From Eubacteriales Family XIII. Incertae Sedis bacterium (GTDB taxonomy: Bacteria > Bacillota > Clostridia > Peptostreptococcales > Anaerovoracaceae), in contig JAISTF010000147.1 in the NCBI GenBank assembly GCA_031272745.1, forward strand, positions 1 to 20,136: DNA of 20,136 nt, in the 5' to 3' direction. Each line of letters opens with the position of its first letter. The first letter of the stretch is position 1. Of the stretch, positions 7,332 through 17,150 are shown piece by piece. The notes under the pieces are model-generated. The model was not told the origin of the DNA. It worked only from the letters and a program-made list of their open reading frames with translations, and did not search any database. The position numbers and the translations under genes were made by a program.

Positions 7332-7966
7332 AAATCGACGGGCAGACATCGCTGTCGCAGGATCTGGCGGGGCGCATCCGCATCGAGATTCTGACCGAGC
7401 AGCTTGCGCCGGGGGCGAAGATCACCGAGCAGCATTTTTCGCAGAAATACGGCGTGAGCCGCACGCCCGTGCGCGAGGCGCTGCGCAGCCTCGAGGCCGA
7501 GGGGCTCATCGAGATGGTGCCGAACCGCGGCGCGTTCATCGTCGGGCTGTCGGAAGCGGAGATCAAGGATCTGTACACGCTGCGGGAGTCGAGCGAGATG
7601 CAGGCCGTGCGGTGGGCGACGGAGCGGCGCACGAAAGAGGAGATGGAAGCGCTCGAAGAGAGCGTCGACTTCATGGAGTTCTATACGGAGCGGCTCGACA
7701 CGAAGCGGATGCGGTCGATCAACGCGGGCTTCCACCACCGCATCGCCGAGGCCGCGCACAACCGCATTTTGCTCGAGGATCTGTCGCGGATGCAGGAGTA
7801 TCTGCGTTATAGCGTGCGCGTGTTGCCGTACCGCGAGTCGGACCTGCCCGCGATCCTGAAGGAGCACCGCGCGATTTTCGCGGCCATCAAAAACGGCGAC
7901 CCCGACGCGGGGGCCGCCGCCATGCAGAAACACATCGCGCATTCGTTTGCGCGGACGGGGCTGTAG
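7328..7966 (+). CDS. GntR family regulator, FCD subgroup (212 aa)
   Basis: The N-terminal winged helix-turn-helix (about residues 8-72) has the family signature ITEQHFSQKYGVSRTPVREALRSLEAEGLI. The C-terminal all-helical FCD effector domain (about 78-205) retains putative metal ligands N132, H136 (NAGFHH), H180 (KEHRAIF) and H202 (KHIAHS). Such domains typically bind a metal together with a carboxylate effector, which would suit control of an aconitase gene. The 4-nt overlap with the aconitase stop indicates coupled translation and autoregulation through the palindrome at 5302-5321. It converges on the SGNH hydrolase gene with a 29-bp GC-rich gap that has no recognisable terminator. Confidence 0.9.
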   Translation: MKIDGQTSLSQDLAGRIRIEILTEQLAPGAKITEQHFSQKYGVSRTPVREALRSLEAEGLIEMVPNRGAFIVGLSEAEIKDLYTLRESSEMQAVRWATERRTKEEMEALEESVDFMEFYTERLDTKRMRSINAGFHHRIAEAAHNRILLEDLSRMQEYLRYSVRVLPYRESDLPAILKEHRAIFAAIKNGDPDAGAAAMQKHIAHSFARTGL

Positions 7967-7995
7967 GGCGGGCCGCGCGGGGGGTTGCCCTTGCC

Positions 7996-8982
7996 TCACA
8001 GACGGATCCAGTGCGCGTAGAGCGTGCGCTTGGTGCCGGCCTTGACCTTGCTCGTGGGCGCGTAGGGCGCGCTGATTCTGCCGACGTTCGCGAGCACGGC
8101 CTGCCGGATGGCTGCGGTCCAATAGCTTGCGGCCCGATTGTAACCCTTTTGCGTGAAATGCACGCCGTCGACCCCGAGGAATTTTGAAGGGGCCGCCGAA
8201 ACGATCTGCCACATATCCGCGCCGGCATAGACGGCGGCGTCGGCCGCGACGAGTTCATACACGGCTCTGCGGTACGCTTTGAGCAGCTTCGGATCGATCG
8301 CGTGGCCGAGCGGTTTTTTCGTATCCACATAGGACGGCGTATGCAGGATGACGATCTTTGCGCCCGCGCCCTTCACCTTTTTGATCACCGCCTTCAGCGC
8401 GGATTTGTAGTCCTTCTTCGTGATTTGGTAGGCGTAGTTCGCGTCGTTGGCGCCGAGCAGGATCGTGACCACCTGCGCGCGGTTGGCGCGGATGGCGGAA
8501 AGCGCGTTGCTCAGAATGCCGTTTTGGTCGTCCGCCCACTGCCGCGACGTCGTCCCGCCCACGCCGTAGTTGAGAGCGCGCCAGCCCTTCCCGAGCAAGG
8601 CGCCCGTCCGCGCCACCGGCGACTTCTGCGCATCCCCGAGCAGGACGCCGCCGTCCACGCCCAACTCGCCGTGCGTCAAGGAATCGCCGATGCACACGAC
8701 CGTCTCGCTCGTACCCTTCGAGCGATCCCATCCGGTGAAGGCATAGCCTTCCCGCACGGGAACATACGCCGCGCCGTAGATGTCCGCGTACGTCTGTCCT
8801 TTTGTCATCTGCAAGGTCTGCACGGCCGTGCCGTCGGCAAACGTCCCGCCGTTCGCGTTGAGCGTCACCTTGACCGTCTTGCCGCCGCCCGACGCGGCCG
8901 CCGCCGGCTGCGTCCCCGCAAAGAGCAGGGACACCGCCATGAGGACGATGATGGCTATGGAAAGCGTTTTTCTCCTCTGCAT
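7996..8982 (-). CDS. Secreted SGNH hydrolase nested in an InlB-type repeat (328 aa)
   Basis: A signal peptide (basic MQRRK, hydrophobic core, AAAA region near residue 30) is followed at about 35-90 by most of an InlB B-repeat (VTLNANGGTF ... REGYAFTGWD). Then comes a complete SGNH/GDSL esterase domain: block I GDSLTHGE with S101, block II NYGVGG with G142, block III GAND with N179, and block V DGVHF with D272 and H275. After it, the last residues TLYAHW look like the closing strand of the same InlB repeat. SGNH enzymes hydrolyse esters on polysaccharides, lipids or peptidoglycan; the substrate here is unknown. ATG 8982 is preferred over GTG 8988; neither has a good ribosome binding site. It lies 24 nt after the clpB stop and may be co-transcribed with it. 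Confidence 0.85.
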   Translation of the reverse strand: MQRRKTLSIAIIVLMAVSLLFAGTQPAAAASGGGKTVKVTLNANGGTFADGTAVQTLQMTKGQTYADIYGAAYVPVREGYAFTGWDRSKGTSETVVCIGDSLTHGELGVDGGVLLGDAQKSPVARTGALLGKGWRALNYGVGGTTSRQWADDQNGILSNALSAIRANRAQVVTILLGANDANYAYQITKKDYKSALKAVIKKVKGAGAKIVILHTPSYVDTKKPLGHAIDPKLLKAYRRAVYELVAADAAVYAGADMWQIVSAAPSKFLGVDGVHFTQKGYNRAASYWTAAIRQAVLANVGRISAPYAPTSKVKAGTKRTLYAHWIRL

Positions 8983-9006
8983 ACCCACAAAGGCATTCTA
9001 CACGTT

Positions 9007-11574
<2,568 letters not shown>

Positions 11575-11611
11575 CTTCATCAACTCCTTTTAGTTGGATT
11601 CGTTATTGAAT

Positions 11612-11617
11612 ATGATA
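11612..11617 (-). promoter_or_regulatory. -10 box of the clpB promoter
   Basis: TATCAT on the minus strand is preceded by TGTGG. The position 17 bp upstream falls inside the CIRCE loop and gives a poor -35 (TGGTAG), so HrcA bound to CIRCE would block polymerase. The leader to ATG 11574 is about 30 nt. Confidence 0.6.
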
Positions 11618-11626
11618 CCACAAAAA

Positions 11627-11653
11627 TTAGCACTCTACCATAGAGAGTGCTAA
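11627..11653 (-). promoter_or_regulatory. CIRCE operator (HrcA binding site)
   Basis: TTAGCACTC (11627-11635), nine bases, then GAGTGCTAA (11645-11653) is a perfect match to the CIRCE consensus. It lies directly upstream of the clpB -10 box. HrcA binding to CIRCE represses class I heat-shock genes. Confidence 0.97.
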
Positions 11654-11664
11654 TTTTCTTTTGA

Positions 11665-11720
11665 TACGGAACAGATTGCAAATCGGTTGAAAAAGAGCCT
11701 GTTTTCGAATCTATTCCGTA
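11665..11720. repeat. 13-bp inverted repeat between clpB and the upstream gene
   Basis: TACGGAACAGATT (11665-11677) pairs with AATCTATTCCGTA (11708-11720), with one mismatch that is a G-U pair in the minus-strand RNA. It lies 10 bp after the stop of the gene at 11730 and before CIRCE, with a 30-nt loop. No T-run follows, so it is a poor intrinsic terminator. It may act as a 3'-end stem of the upstream transcript. Confidence 0.55.
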
Positions 11721-11729
11721 AGTTGCTCC

Positions 11730-12767
11730 TTAGCTGAATTCCCGAATCAGGGCGTCCAGGCCGCCGCCGAATGCGCCGGCGGTGATGCCGACGATGGCGA
11801 TGGAGACGACGACGATCACAAGGATGATGATGCCGAGGATGAGGCCGATGAGGCTCGTCACAAAGCCGGCCGTCGTGCTGTACTGCACCTGGTTTTTGCG
11901 CGCGAGATGGATGCCGATCGGGCCGCAGACGACGCCGACGATGCCGAGCGTGCAGACGCCGATGACGATCGAGATGATGCCGAGAATCAGCGACGGCGCG
12001 TGCGTGGGGCGCTCCGTCGGCGCGTACGGCGGCTGCCCGTAATATGGCGGCTGTCCGTAGCCGTACGGCTGCTGCGCTTCCCCATAAGGCGGTGGTTGCT
12101 GCCCGTACGCCTGCCCTTGTGAATAATCGGGCGGCGGTTGCTGCCCATATGCCTGTCCCTGCGAATAATCGGGCGGCGGTGTCTGCTGCCCGTAGGGCTG
12201 TTGCTGCGCGTACCCGTAGGGCGGGGTTTGTTGCCCATAGACCCCTTGCGGTGGCGGTGCCTGCTGCTCGTAGACCCCTTGCGGTGGCGGTGCCTGCGCG
12301 TACGGATCCTGTTGCGTGTATCCGTACGGCTGCTGCCCGTAGTCCGGATGAAGCGGGGGCACCTGTCCGTAGTCAGGCTGCGGTCCCTCAACTGTAGGGG
12401 CGGCATCCTGCCGCCCGTAATCCGGCGGCGGTGACACCGGCTCGTACGGCGCCTTCGGCGATTCGGATGCAGCTTCCTGCGCCGACGCTTCCTGCGCCGA
12501 TGCCATTGTGCCGGCTTCGGCCGCATCCGCCCCGACCTGCGAATCCCAATCCGGTTCCGCCGAGACAGCCTCATCTTCCGTCGGCTCCGCTACGGCATCC
12601 GTAGGGGCGGGGCTTGCCCCGCCCGCTTCCGCTCCATCCGCGTCGACTTCGACCGCTTCCGCTGCCTCCACGGGCTCCGGCGCCGCGACCGGCACCCCAT
12701 CAAACGGTGAGCCCGCGTCCCCGAACGGGGACGCGAAGCCGTCGCTACTGTGTTCCTGCTCTGCCAT
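11730..12767 (-). CDS. DUF4190-like membrane protein with long Pro/Gln/Tyr-rich tail (345 aa)
   Basis: Residues 1 to about 115 are acidic and Ala/Glu/Pro-rich. Residues about 115-245 are a Pro/Gln/Tyr/Gly-rich low-complexity tail of repeats such as PPPDYSQGQAYGQQ and APPPQGVYEQQ. The last about 90 residues hold two hydrophobic segments (LILGIISIVIGVCTLGIVG and SLIGLILGIIILVIVVVSIA) separated by a short basic loop, like the DUF4190 family. There is no cleavable signal peptide. It is clearly a paralogue of the next gene upstream (shared PxHxPxL entry to the first helix), from whose stop it starts 9 bp downstream. The start codon ATG 12767 has only a weak ribosome binding site, which suggests coupling. 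The function is unknown; proline-rich cytoplasmic tails of this kind are often protein-interaction scaffolds. Confidence 0.8.
   Translation of the reverse strand: MAEQEHSSDGFASPFGDAGSPFDGVPVAAPEPVEAAEAVEVDADGAEAGGASPAPTDAVAEPTEDEAVSAEPDWDSQVGADAAEAGTMASAQEASAQEAASESPKAPYEPVSPPPDYGRQDAAPTVEGPQPDYGQVPPLHPDYGQQPYGYTQQDPYAQAPPPQGVYEQQAPPPQGVYGQQTPPYGYAQQQPYGQQTPPPDYSQGQAYGQQPPPDYSQGQAYGQQPPPYGEAQQPYGYGQPPYYGQPPYAPTERPTHAPSLILGIISIVIGVCTLGIVGVVCGPIGIHLARKNQVQYSTTAGFVTSLIGLILGIIILVIVVVSIAIVGITAGAFGGGLDALIREFS
12094..12177 (-). repeat. Two 42-bp in-frame tandem repeats
   Basis: Units 12094-12135 and 12136-12177 encode PPPDYSQGQAYGQQ twice in the tail of the larger DUF4190-like protein. The units differ by only a few bases. 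Length variation between strains would be expected. Confidence 0.85.
12238..12300 (-). repeat. 33-bp in-frame tandem repeat, about two units
   Basis: The sequence from 12238 repeats at 12271 and encodes PPPQGVY-type units in the same proline-rich tail. The last few bases of the second unit diverge. Confidence 0.75.
12394..12416. repeat. GC-rich palindrome beginning GTAGGGGCGG, inside a gene
   Basis: GTAGGGGCGG opens a hairpin with arms GGGCGGCA (12398-12405) and TGCCGCCC (12409-12416) and a 3-nt loop. It lies inside the coding region for the low-complexity part and shares its first ten bases with the palindrome at 12601. The open reading frame is kept. Confidence 0.65.
12601..12624. repeat. 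Second GC-rich palindrome beginning GTAGGGGCGG
   Basis: Arms GGGCGGGGC (12605-12613) and GCCCCGCCC (12616-12624) surround a 2-nt loop. It is encoded in frame as Gly/Ala/Pro-rich residues of the acidic N-terminal part. With the copy at 12394 it suggests spread of a small palindromic repeat into dispensable coding sequence. Confidence 0.65.
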
Positions 12768-12776
12768 CGACTTGGC

Positions 12777-13214
12777 CTACAACGCGCCGAGGCCCGCAAG
12801 GCCGATCGCCGCCGTGACCCCGATCGCAATCAACACGATCATGACGACCGTGATGATCGCACCGATGATGAGACCGATGAGGCTGAGGATGTACCCGATT
12901 TTCGTGTTGTACGTGTCCTTGTACTTCTTGTGGAGCACAATGCCGACAATGCCGAGGATGAGCCCGACGAAGCCCGTGGCGAAGGCGAGCACGATCGCCA
13001 GGATGCCCACGACCAACGTCGGTGTATGCATCGGCTTCTCGCCATAGTACGGCTGCTGCCCATACTGCGGCGGCACTTGCCCGTACTGCGGTGGCGGCGT
13101 CTGGCCATACTGCGGTGGCGGCGTCTGCTGCTGCGCCTGCTCTGCGGCGGTCGCTGCTTCCTGCGCCGGCTCCTGCGGGGGCACCGGATTTCCGTTTTGA
13201 TCAAAATCTGCCAT
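12777..13214 (-). CDS. Smaller DUF4190-like two-TM protein (145 aa)
   Basis: Residues 1 to about 60 are Gln/Pro/Tyr-rich (PPPQYGQ repeated). They are followed by PMHTPTLVVGILAIVL and a second hydrophobic segment (GYILSLIGLIIGAIITVVMIVLIAIG), the same layout as the adjacent larger paralogue. ATG 13214 is chosen because GGAGG lies 9 nt upstream and the protein homology begins here; the frame stays open upstream to 13397, into the repeat element. It is the first gene of a two-gene unit with its paralogue (9-bp gap), driven by the -10 box at 13269. Function unknown. Confidence 0.8.
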   Translation of the reverse strand: MADFDQNGNPVPPQEPAQEAATAAEQAQQQTPPPQYGQTPPPQYGQVPPQYGQQPYYGEKPMHTPTLVVGILAIVLAFATGFVGLILGIVGIVLHKKYKDTYNTKIGYILSLIGLIIGAIITVVMIVLIAIGVTAAIGLAGLGAL

Positions 13215-13268
13215 GTCAAAAAACCTCCAATCAAATAACTGAATAAAAAGAGTACCGCTTCCATCAAC

Positions 13269-13274
13269 ATAATA
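13269..13274 (-). promoter_or_regulatory. -10 box upstream of the DUF4190-like pair
   Basis: TATTAT on the minus strand is preceded by TTTTTGTGG, the same context as the clpB -10. A TTCACA that could serve as -35 (13295-13300) is 20 bp away, too far for a standard promoter. The leader is about 48 nt. Confidence 0.5.
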
Positions 13275-13338
13275 CCACAAAAATGCTACGTGGGTGTGAA
13301 GAAAACATTTGGCAATAACGAGGCAATCGACTTCAGTT

Positions 13339-13465
13339 GGACAAATTTCGCTTATTTGTGTGGATTTCGCCGCAGCATCCCCATTATTTCCACACAAATA
13401 ACGATTTTTTGTCCATTTTCGCGGAAATCAGCCGTATGTTTCACACAAATAACGGTTTTTTGTCC
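13339..13465 (-). repeat. 127-bp tripartite intergenic element, copy 1
   Basis: Three units of GGACAAA, six variable bases and YTATTTGTGTGRA are present: two on the minus strand (starting 13465 and 13414) and one on the plus strand (starting 13339). Their starts are 51 and 75 bp apart, exactly as in copy 2 (19981-20107). Aligned in the same orientation without gaps, I count 102 of 127 identical bases. The unit at 13339 can pair with that at 13414: a 7-bp outer stem (13339-13345 with 13408-13414), a 6x6 internal loop, a 13-bp inner stem (13352-13364 with 13389-13401) and a 24-nt loop. It lies just after the stop of the five-gene operon and could form the 3' end of its transcript. Confidence 0.9.
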
Positions 13466-13503
13466 AGTAGATGCGGCATTCGCGAGACGGCCCTGCAAGC
13501 GGA

Positions 13504-15390
13504 TCAGGCGACGACGTCGAACTGGCTGCGCCAGAGAGCGGCGTAGAAACCGCCGGCCGCGAGGAGCTCCTCGTGCGTGCCCTGCTCGATGACGTCGCCG
13601 TGGTCCATGACGAGGATCACGTCCGCGTTTTTGATCGTCGAGAGGCGGTGCGCGATCACGAAATTCGTGCGGCCTTTTTTCAGGTTCGCCATCGCGTCCT
13701 GGATCAGCTGCTCCGTGCGCGTGTCGACGCTGCTCGTCGCCTCGTCGAGGATGAGGATCGGGCTGTCCGCGAGGATGGCGCGCGCGATTGTGAGCAGCTG
13801 CTTCTGGCCCGCGCTGATGTTGTCGGCGTCCTCGGAGAGCACCATGCCGTAGCCGTCCGGCAGCGTCGAGATGAAGTGGTGGACGTGCGCCGCCTTCGCG
13901 GCCGCGTAGACTTCCTCGTCCGTCGCGTCGGGACGCCCGTATTTGATGTTCTCCATGATCGTGCCCTTGAACAGCCAGGTGTCCTGGAGCACCATGCCGA
14001 AGTTGCGGCGCAGGTCCGCGCGCGGGACCGTGCGGATGTCCTGCCCGTCGACGAGAATCGCGCCCGCGTCGACGTCGTAGAACCGCATGAGCAGTTTCAC
14101 GAGCGTCGTCTTGCCCGCGCCCGTGGGGCCGACGATGGCGACGGTGCTGCCCGGCGCGACGCGCTCGGCGAGGTCCTTGATGACAGGCTTCGCCGGGTCG
14201 TAGCCGAAGCGGATGTGGTCGAAGGCAACCTCGCCTTCGCTGTCCCGTGACCCCGCGCCGGCCGACGGCACATCCTCCGTCTCCTCTTCCTCTTCCAGGA
14301 ACGCAAACACCCGCTCCGCCGCGGCCGCCATGCTCTGCAGCATGTTCATGATCTGCGCGAGCATCGTCATCGGCTGCGTGAACGTCCGCACGTACTGGAT
14401 GAACGCCTGGATGTCGCCGACCGTGATCGTGCCGCGAAACGCGAGCATCGCGCCGAAAACCGCGACGGCCACATAGCCGAGGTTGCTCACGAAATTGATG
14501 ACCGGCATCATCAGCCCGCCGAAAAACTGGCTCTTCCACGCCGACGCGTAGAGCACGTCGTTTGTCTCGGAAAACTCCGCGATCGACTCTTCCTCGTGCC
14601 CGAACAGCTTCACGATCGCGTGCCCCGCCACATCCTCTTCGACCTGTCCGTTCACGCGCCCGAGGTACTCCTGCTGCCGGAAGAAATGCTTCTGGGAAAA
14701 CTTCATGATGAGCGCGATGAGCCCGAGCGAAATCGGCAGCATGACGACCGCGATCAGCGTCATGACCGGACTGATGAGCAGCATCATGACGAGCGCGCCG
14801 ACGATGTTCGTCAGGCTCGTGATGAGCTGCGTCACGCTCTGGTTGAGGCTCATCGTCAGCGTGTCTACGTCGTTCGTGATGCGCGAGAGCACGTCGCCGA
14901 CGCTGTGCGACTCGAAATACTTCATCGGCATCCGGTGGATCTTGTCCGCGATCTGCCGCCGCATCTCATAGCCCACCTTCTGCGTGATGCCGCTCATGAT
15001 CCACCCCATGAACATCCCGAACGCCATCGACGCAAAATACAAAGCCAATAACAAAAGCAGGATCCGACCGATGGTCTCAAAGTCGATCGTGCCGGCCCCC
15101 GACAATTTCGCGACGAGCCCGTTGTAGAGCTCGGTAATCGCGCGGGAGAGGATCTTCGGCCCGATGATGTTGAAGACGGTGCTCGCGACCGCGAAGACGG
15201 CGACGAGGATGAGGCGGACGCGGTATTTGGCCATGTACCCAAGCACCTTCTTGATGGCGCCGCGAAAGTCCTTCGGCTTCTCGCCCGGCATCGAGCCCGG
15301 CGGGCCCGAGCCCGGGCCGTGCATGCGATCCGGCTTGCGGAAAGCGCGGCGCCTGGTTTTCGTGTTGTCCCTGCCCGACGCTTCGCTCAT
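13504..15390 (-). CDS. ABC exporter half-transporter, canonical subunit (YheH/TM288-like, 628 aa)
   Basis: This is a membrane-spanning ABC exporter subunit. A Gly/Pro/Arg-rich cytosolic extension (residues 1-40) precedes six predicted helices (about 58-355), and the nucleotide-binding domain starts near 385. Motifs are Walker A GPTGAGKTT (421-429), Q-loop GMVLQD (465-470), signature ISAGQ (525-529), Walker B with catalytic glutamate D549-E550, and the switch histidine H581. It therefore supplies the catalytically competent Walker site of a heterodimer with the preceding gene, which it overlaps by 4 nt (ATGA, 15387-15390). Exporters of this kind move drugs, lipids or peptides outward; the substrate is unknown. 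A longer frame continues upstream out of phase with the partner gene and is ignored. It is the last gene of the operon, and the repeat element follows. Confidence 0.92.
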   Translation of the reverse strand: MSEASGRDNTKTRRRAFRKPDRMHGPGSGPPGSMPGEKPKDFRGAIKKVLGYMAKYRVRLILVAVFAVASTVFNIIGPKILSRAITELYNGLVAKLSGAGTIDFETIGRILLLLLALYFASMAFGMFMGWIMSGITQKVGYEMRRQIADKIHRMPMKYFESHSVGDVLSRITNDVDTLTMSLNQSVTQLITSLTNIVGALVMMLLISPVMTLIAVVMLPISLGLIALIMKFSQKHFFRQQEYLGRVNGQVEEDVAGHAIVKLFGHEEESIAEFSETNDVLYASAWKSQFFGGLMMPVINFVSNLGYVAVAVFGAMLAFRGTITVGDIQAFIQYVRTFTQPMTMLAQIMNMLQSMAAAAERVFAFLEEEEETEDVPSAGAGSRDSEGEVAFDHIRFGYDPAKPVIKDLAERVAPGSTVAIVGPTGAGKTTLVKLLMRFYDVDAGAILVDGQDIRTVPRADLRRNFGMVLQDTWLFKGTIMENIKYGRPDATDEEVYAAAKAAHVHHFISTLPDGYGMVLSEDADNISAGQKQLLTIARAILADSPILILDEATSSVDTRTEQLIQDAMANLKKGRTNFVIAHRLSTIKNADVILVMDHGDVIEQGTHEELLAAGGFYAALWRSQFDVVA

Positions 15391-17150
15391 GCCGAAAGCT
15401 CCTCCGCCGAAAGCTGCGAAGCCGCGATCTCGCGGTACACCTCGCACGTTTCCATCAATTCCTTGTGCGTCCCTTCGCCGACAATCCGCCCCTCGTCCAG
15501 CACAAGGATTTTGTCCGCGCGCAGGATCGTCGCGATGCGCTGCGCGACGATGAGCACCGTCGCACCGCCCGCCTCGCGCGCGAGCGCCTTGCGCAGCGCC
15601 GCGTCCGTGCGGAAGTCGAGCGCCGAAAAGCTGTCGTCGAAAATCAGGATGGGCGGCTGCGCCGCGAGCGCCCGCGCGATCGCAAGCCGCTGCCGCTGCC
15701 CGCCCGACACATTCGAGCCGCCCTGCGCGACCGCGCTCTCGTATCCGCCCTCTTTTTCCTCGATGAAGTCCGCGGCCTGCGCGACCGACGCCGCCCGCCG
15801 CATATCCTCGTCCGTCACCTGCGGTCCCGCGTATTTGAGGTTGCTCTCGATGGTGCCGGAAAACAATACGCCCTTCTGCGGCACGAAGCCGATCCGCGCC
15901 CGCAGCTCCTTCTGCGGCAGGTCGCGCACGTCGACGCCGCCGACCGTGATGCGCCCGCCCGTGACGTCGAAGAGGCGCGGGATCAGGTGAACGAGCGTCG
16001 ACTTGCCGCTGCCCGTGCCGCCGATGACGGCCGTCGTCTGCCCGGGCTCGCAGGCAAAGGAAATGTGCGAGAGCGTATCCTCGCCCGCGTCGTGGAACCG
16101 GAAGGAGACATCCTCGAACACGACCCGCCCGTCCGACACCGCAGGGGCTGTTTTTGTTATTGGATCCACGATGCTGCTGTCGGTTGCGATGACCTCGGCG
16201 ACGCGGTCCGCGGCGACGCTCGCGCGCGGCAGCATGATCGTCACCATCGACAGCATCATGAAACTCATGACGATGAACATGGCATAGCTGATGAACGCCA
16301 TCAGATCGCCGACCTGCATCTGGCCCGCGTCGACCCCCTTGCCGCCGAACCAGACGACGCCGGCGCCGACGACGTTCATGATGACCATGATCGCGGGGAA
16401 AAACAGGCTCATCGCGCGGTTCACGAAGAGCTGCGTCTTGTAGAGCTCCGTGTTCGCCCCGTCGAAGCGCACGCGCTCGAAGTCCTCGCGGCAGAAGGCG
16501 CGGATGACGGGCAGGCCGGTCAGGATTTCGCGGCTCACGAGGTTGACGTCGTCGACGAGCGGCTGCATGCGTTTGAACTTCGGCATCGTGATGCCGAACA
16601 GCAGGCCGATGACGGCCGCGAGGCAGATGACCGCGACCACGATGATCCACGACAGGCCCGTGTCCGTGCGCATCACCATGATGATGCCGCCGACCGCCAT
16701 CGCGGGCGCAAACAGCACCATGCGCAGGAACATCACCATCGCCATCTGAATTTGCTGAATGTCGTTCGTGCAGCGCGTGATGAGCGAGGCCGGCGAAAAC
16801 CGGTCCATCTCCGCGTTGGAAAACGCCATGATGTGCTCAAACGACTCGCGCCTGAGCCGCCGCCCGACGGAAGCCGCCACGAGGCTCGCAAACAGCCCGA
16901 CGAGAATCGAGCACACGATCGAGATGAGCGTGAACAGCAGCATTTGCATCCCCGTATCCTTCATATACGCGAGCACCTGCGCCTGCGTGCCGCCCTCGCG
17001 CGAAATCTGCATGATGCCCACATCGACGATGTCGCTCATATACCGCGGCAGCATCATCTCGCTGTACGCCTGCGCGATCAGCAACACGACGATGCCCACG
17101 ATCATCGGAATCAGTTTCTTTGTGCGGAACAGGAAGTAGAAAAACTTCAC
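15387..17150 (-). CDS. ABC exporter half-transporter, degenerate-site subunit (YheI/TM287-like, 587 aa)
   Basis: Six predicted helices (about residues 12-310) are followed by a nucleotide-binding domain. Walker A is GGTGSGKST (377-385), the signature is SGGQ (482-485) and Walker B is ILIFDD. The residue after the Walker B aspartate is Asp (D506) instead of the catalytic Glu, and the switch histidine is Gln (Q537, in IVAQRI). Both changes are known hallmarks of the degenerate half of heterodimeric exporters such as BmrC and TM287, so this gene pairs with the canonical half encoded next. GTG 17150 is chosen: it gives a GTGA 4-nt overlap with the protease stop, like every other junction in the operon, and GGGTGG lies just upstream. 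GTG 17174 would add eight residues. Confidence 0.88.
   Translation of the reverse strand: MKFFYFLFRTKKLIPMIVGIVVLLIAQAYSEMMLPRYMSDIVDVGIMQISREGGTQAQVLAYMKDTGMQMLLFTLISIVCSILVGLFASLVAASVGRRLRRESFEHIMAFSNAEMDRFSPASLITRCTNDIQQIQMAMVMFLRMVLFAPAMAVGGIIMVMRTDTGLSWIIVVAVICLAAVIGLLFGITMPKFKRMQPLVDDVNLVSREILTGLPVIRAFCREDFERVRFDGANTELYKTQLFVNRAMSLFFPAIMVIMNVVGAGVVWFGGKGVDAGQMQVGDLMAFISYAMFIVMSFMMLSMVTIMLPRASVAADRVAEVIATDSSIVDPITKTAPAVSDGRVVFEDVSFRFHDAGEDTLSHISFACEPGQTTAVIGGTGSGKSTLVHLIPRLFDVTGGRITVGGVDVRDLPQKELRARIGFVPQKGVLFSGTIESNLKYAGPQVTDEDMRRAASVAQAADFIEEKEGGYESAVAQGGSNVSGGQRQRLAIARALAAQPPILIFDDSFSALDFRTDAALRKALAREAGGATVLIVAQRIATILRADKILVLDEGRIVGEGTHKELMETCEVYREIAASQLSAEELSA

Noticed and set aside
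5208..7349. Long minus-strand reading frame (713 codons) opposite the aconitase gene
   Set aside because: Arg/Ala/His-rich translation without motifs, antisense to a clearly real gene. It is an artefact of GC-rich third codon positions.
7967..7995. Terminator between the convergent gntR and SGNH genes
   Set aside because: Only a short AGGGC/GCCCT pair in GC-rich sequence, with no U-run on either strand.
13352..13465. The 127-bp elements are open in one frame and would encode similar 37-residue peptides containing GQK-x-x-ICV twice and ending HK-stop
   Set aside because: Differences between the two copies before the stop fall about equally on codon positions 1, 2 and 3 (8, 6 and 7 by my count), so there is no sign of protein-level selection. 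There is no start codon with a ribosome site. The repeated peptide simply follows from unit spacing being a multiple of three.
13339..13465. Possible CRISPR array or iteron cluster
   Set aside because: Only three units per cluster, one of them inverted, with unequal spacing (51 and 75 bp) that is identical between copies. No cas or replication gene is nearby.
13337..13546. Short plus-strand reading frame with repeated FHTNN-FLS residues
   Set aside because: The repetition comes from translating the repeat element and continues antisense into the ABC gene.
15391..16650. N-terminal extension that would make the second ABC gene 1048 codons
   Set aside because: The extra part is an out-of-phase reading of the partner ABC gene. 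The natural start is ATG 15390 with a 4-nt overlap.
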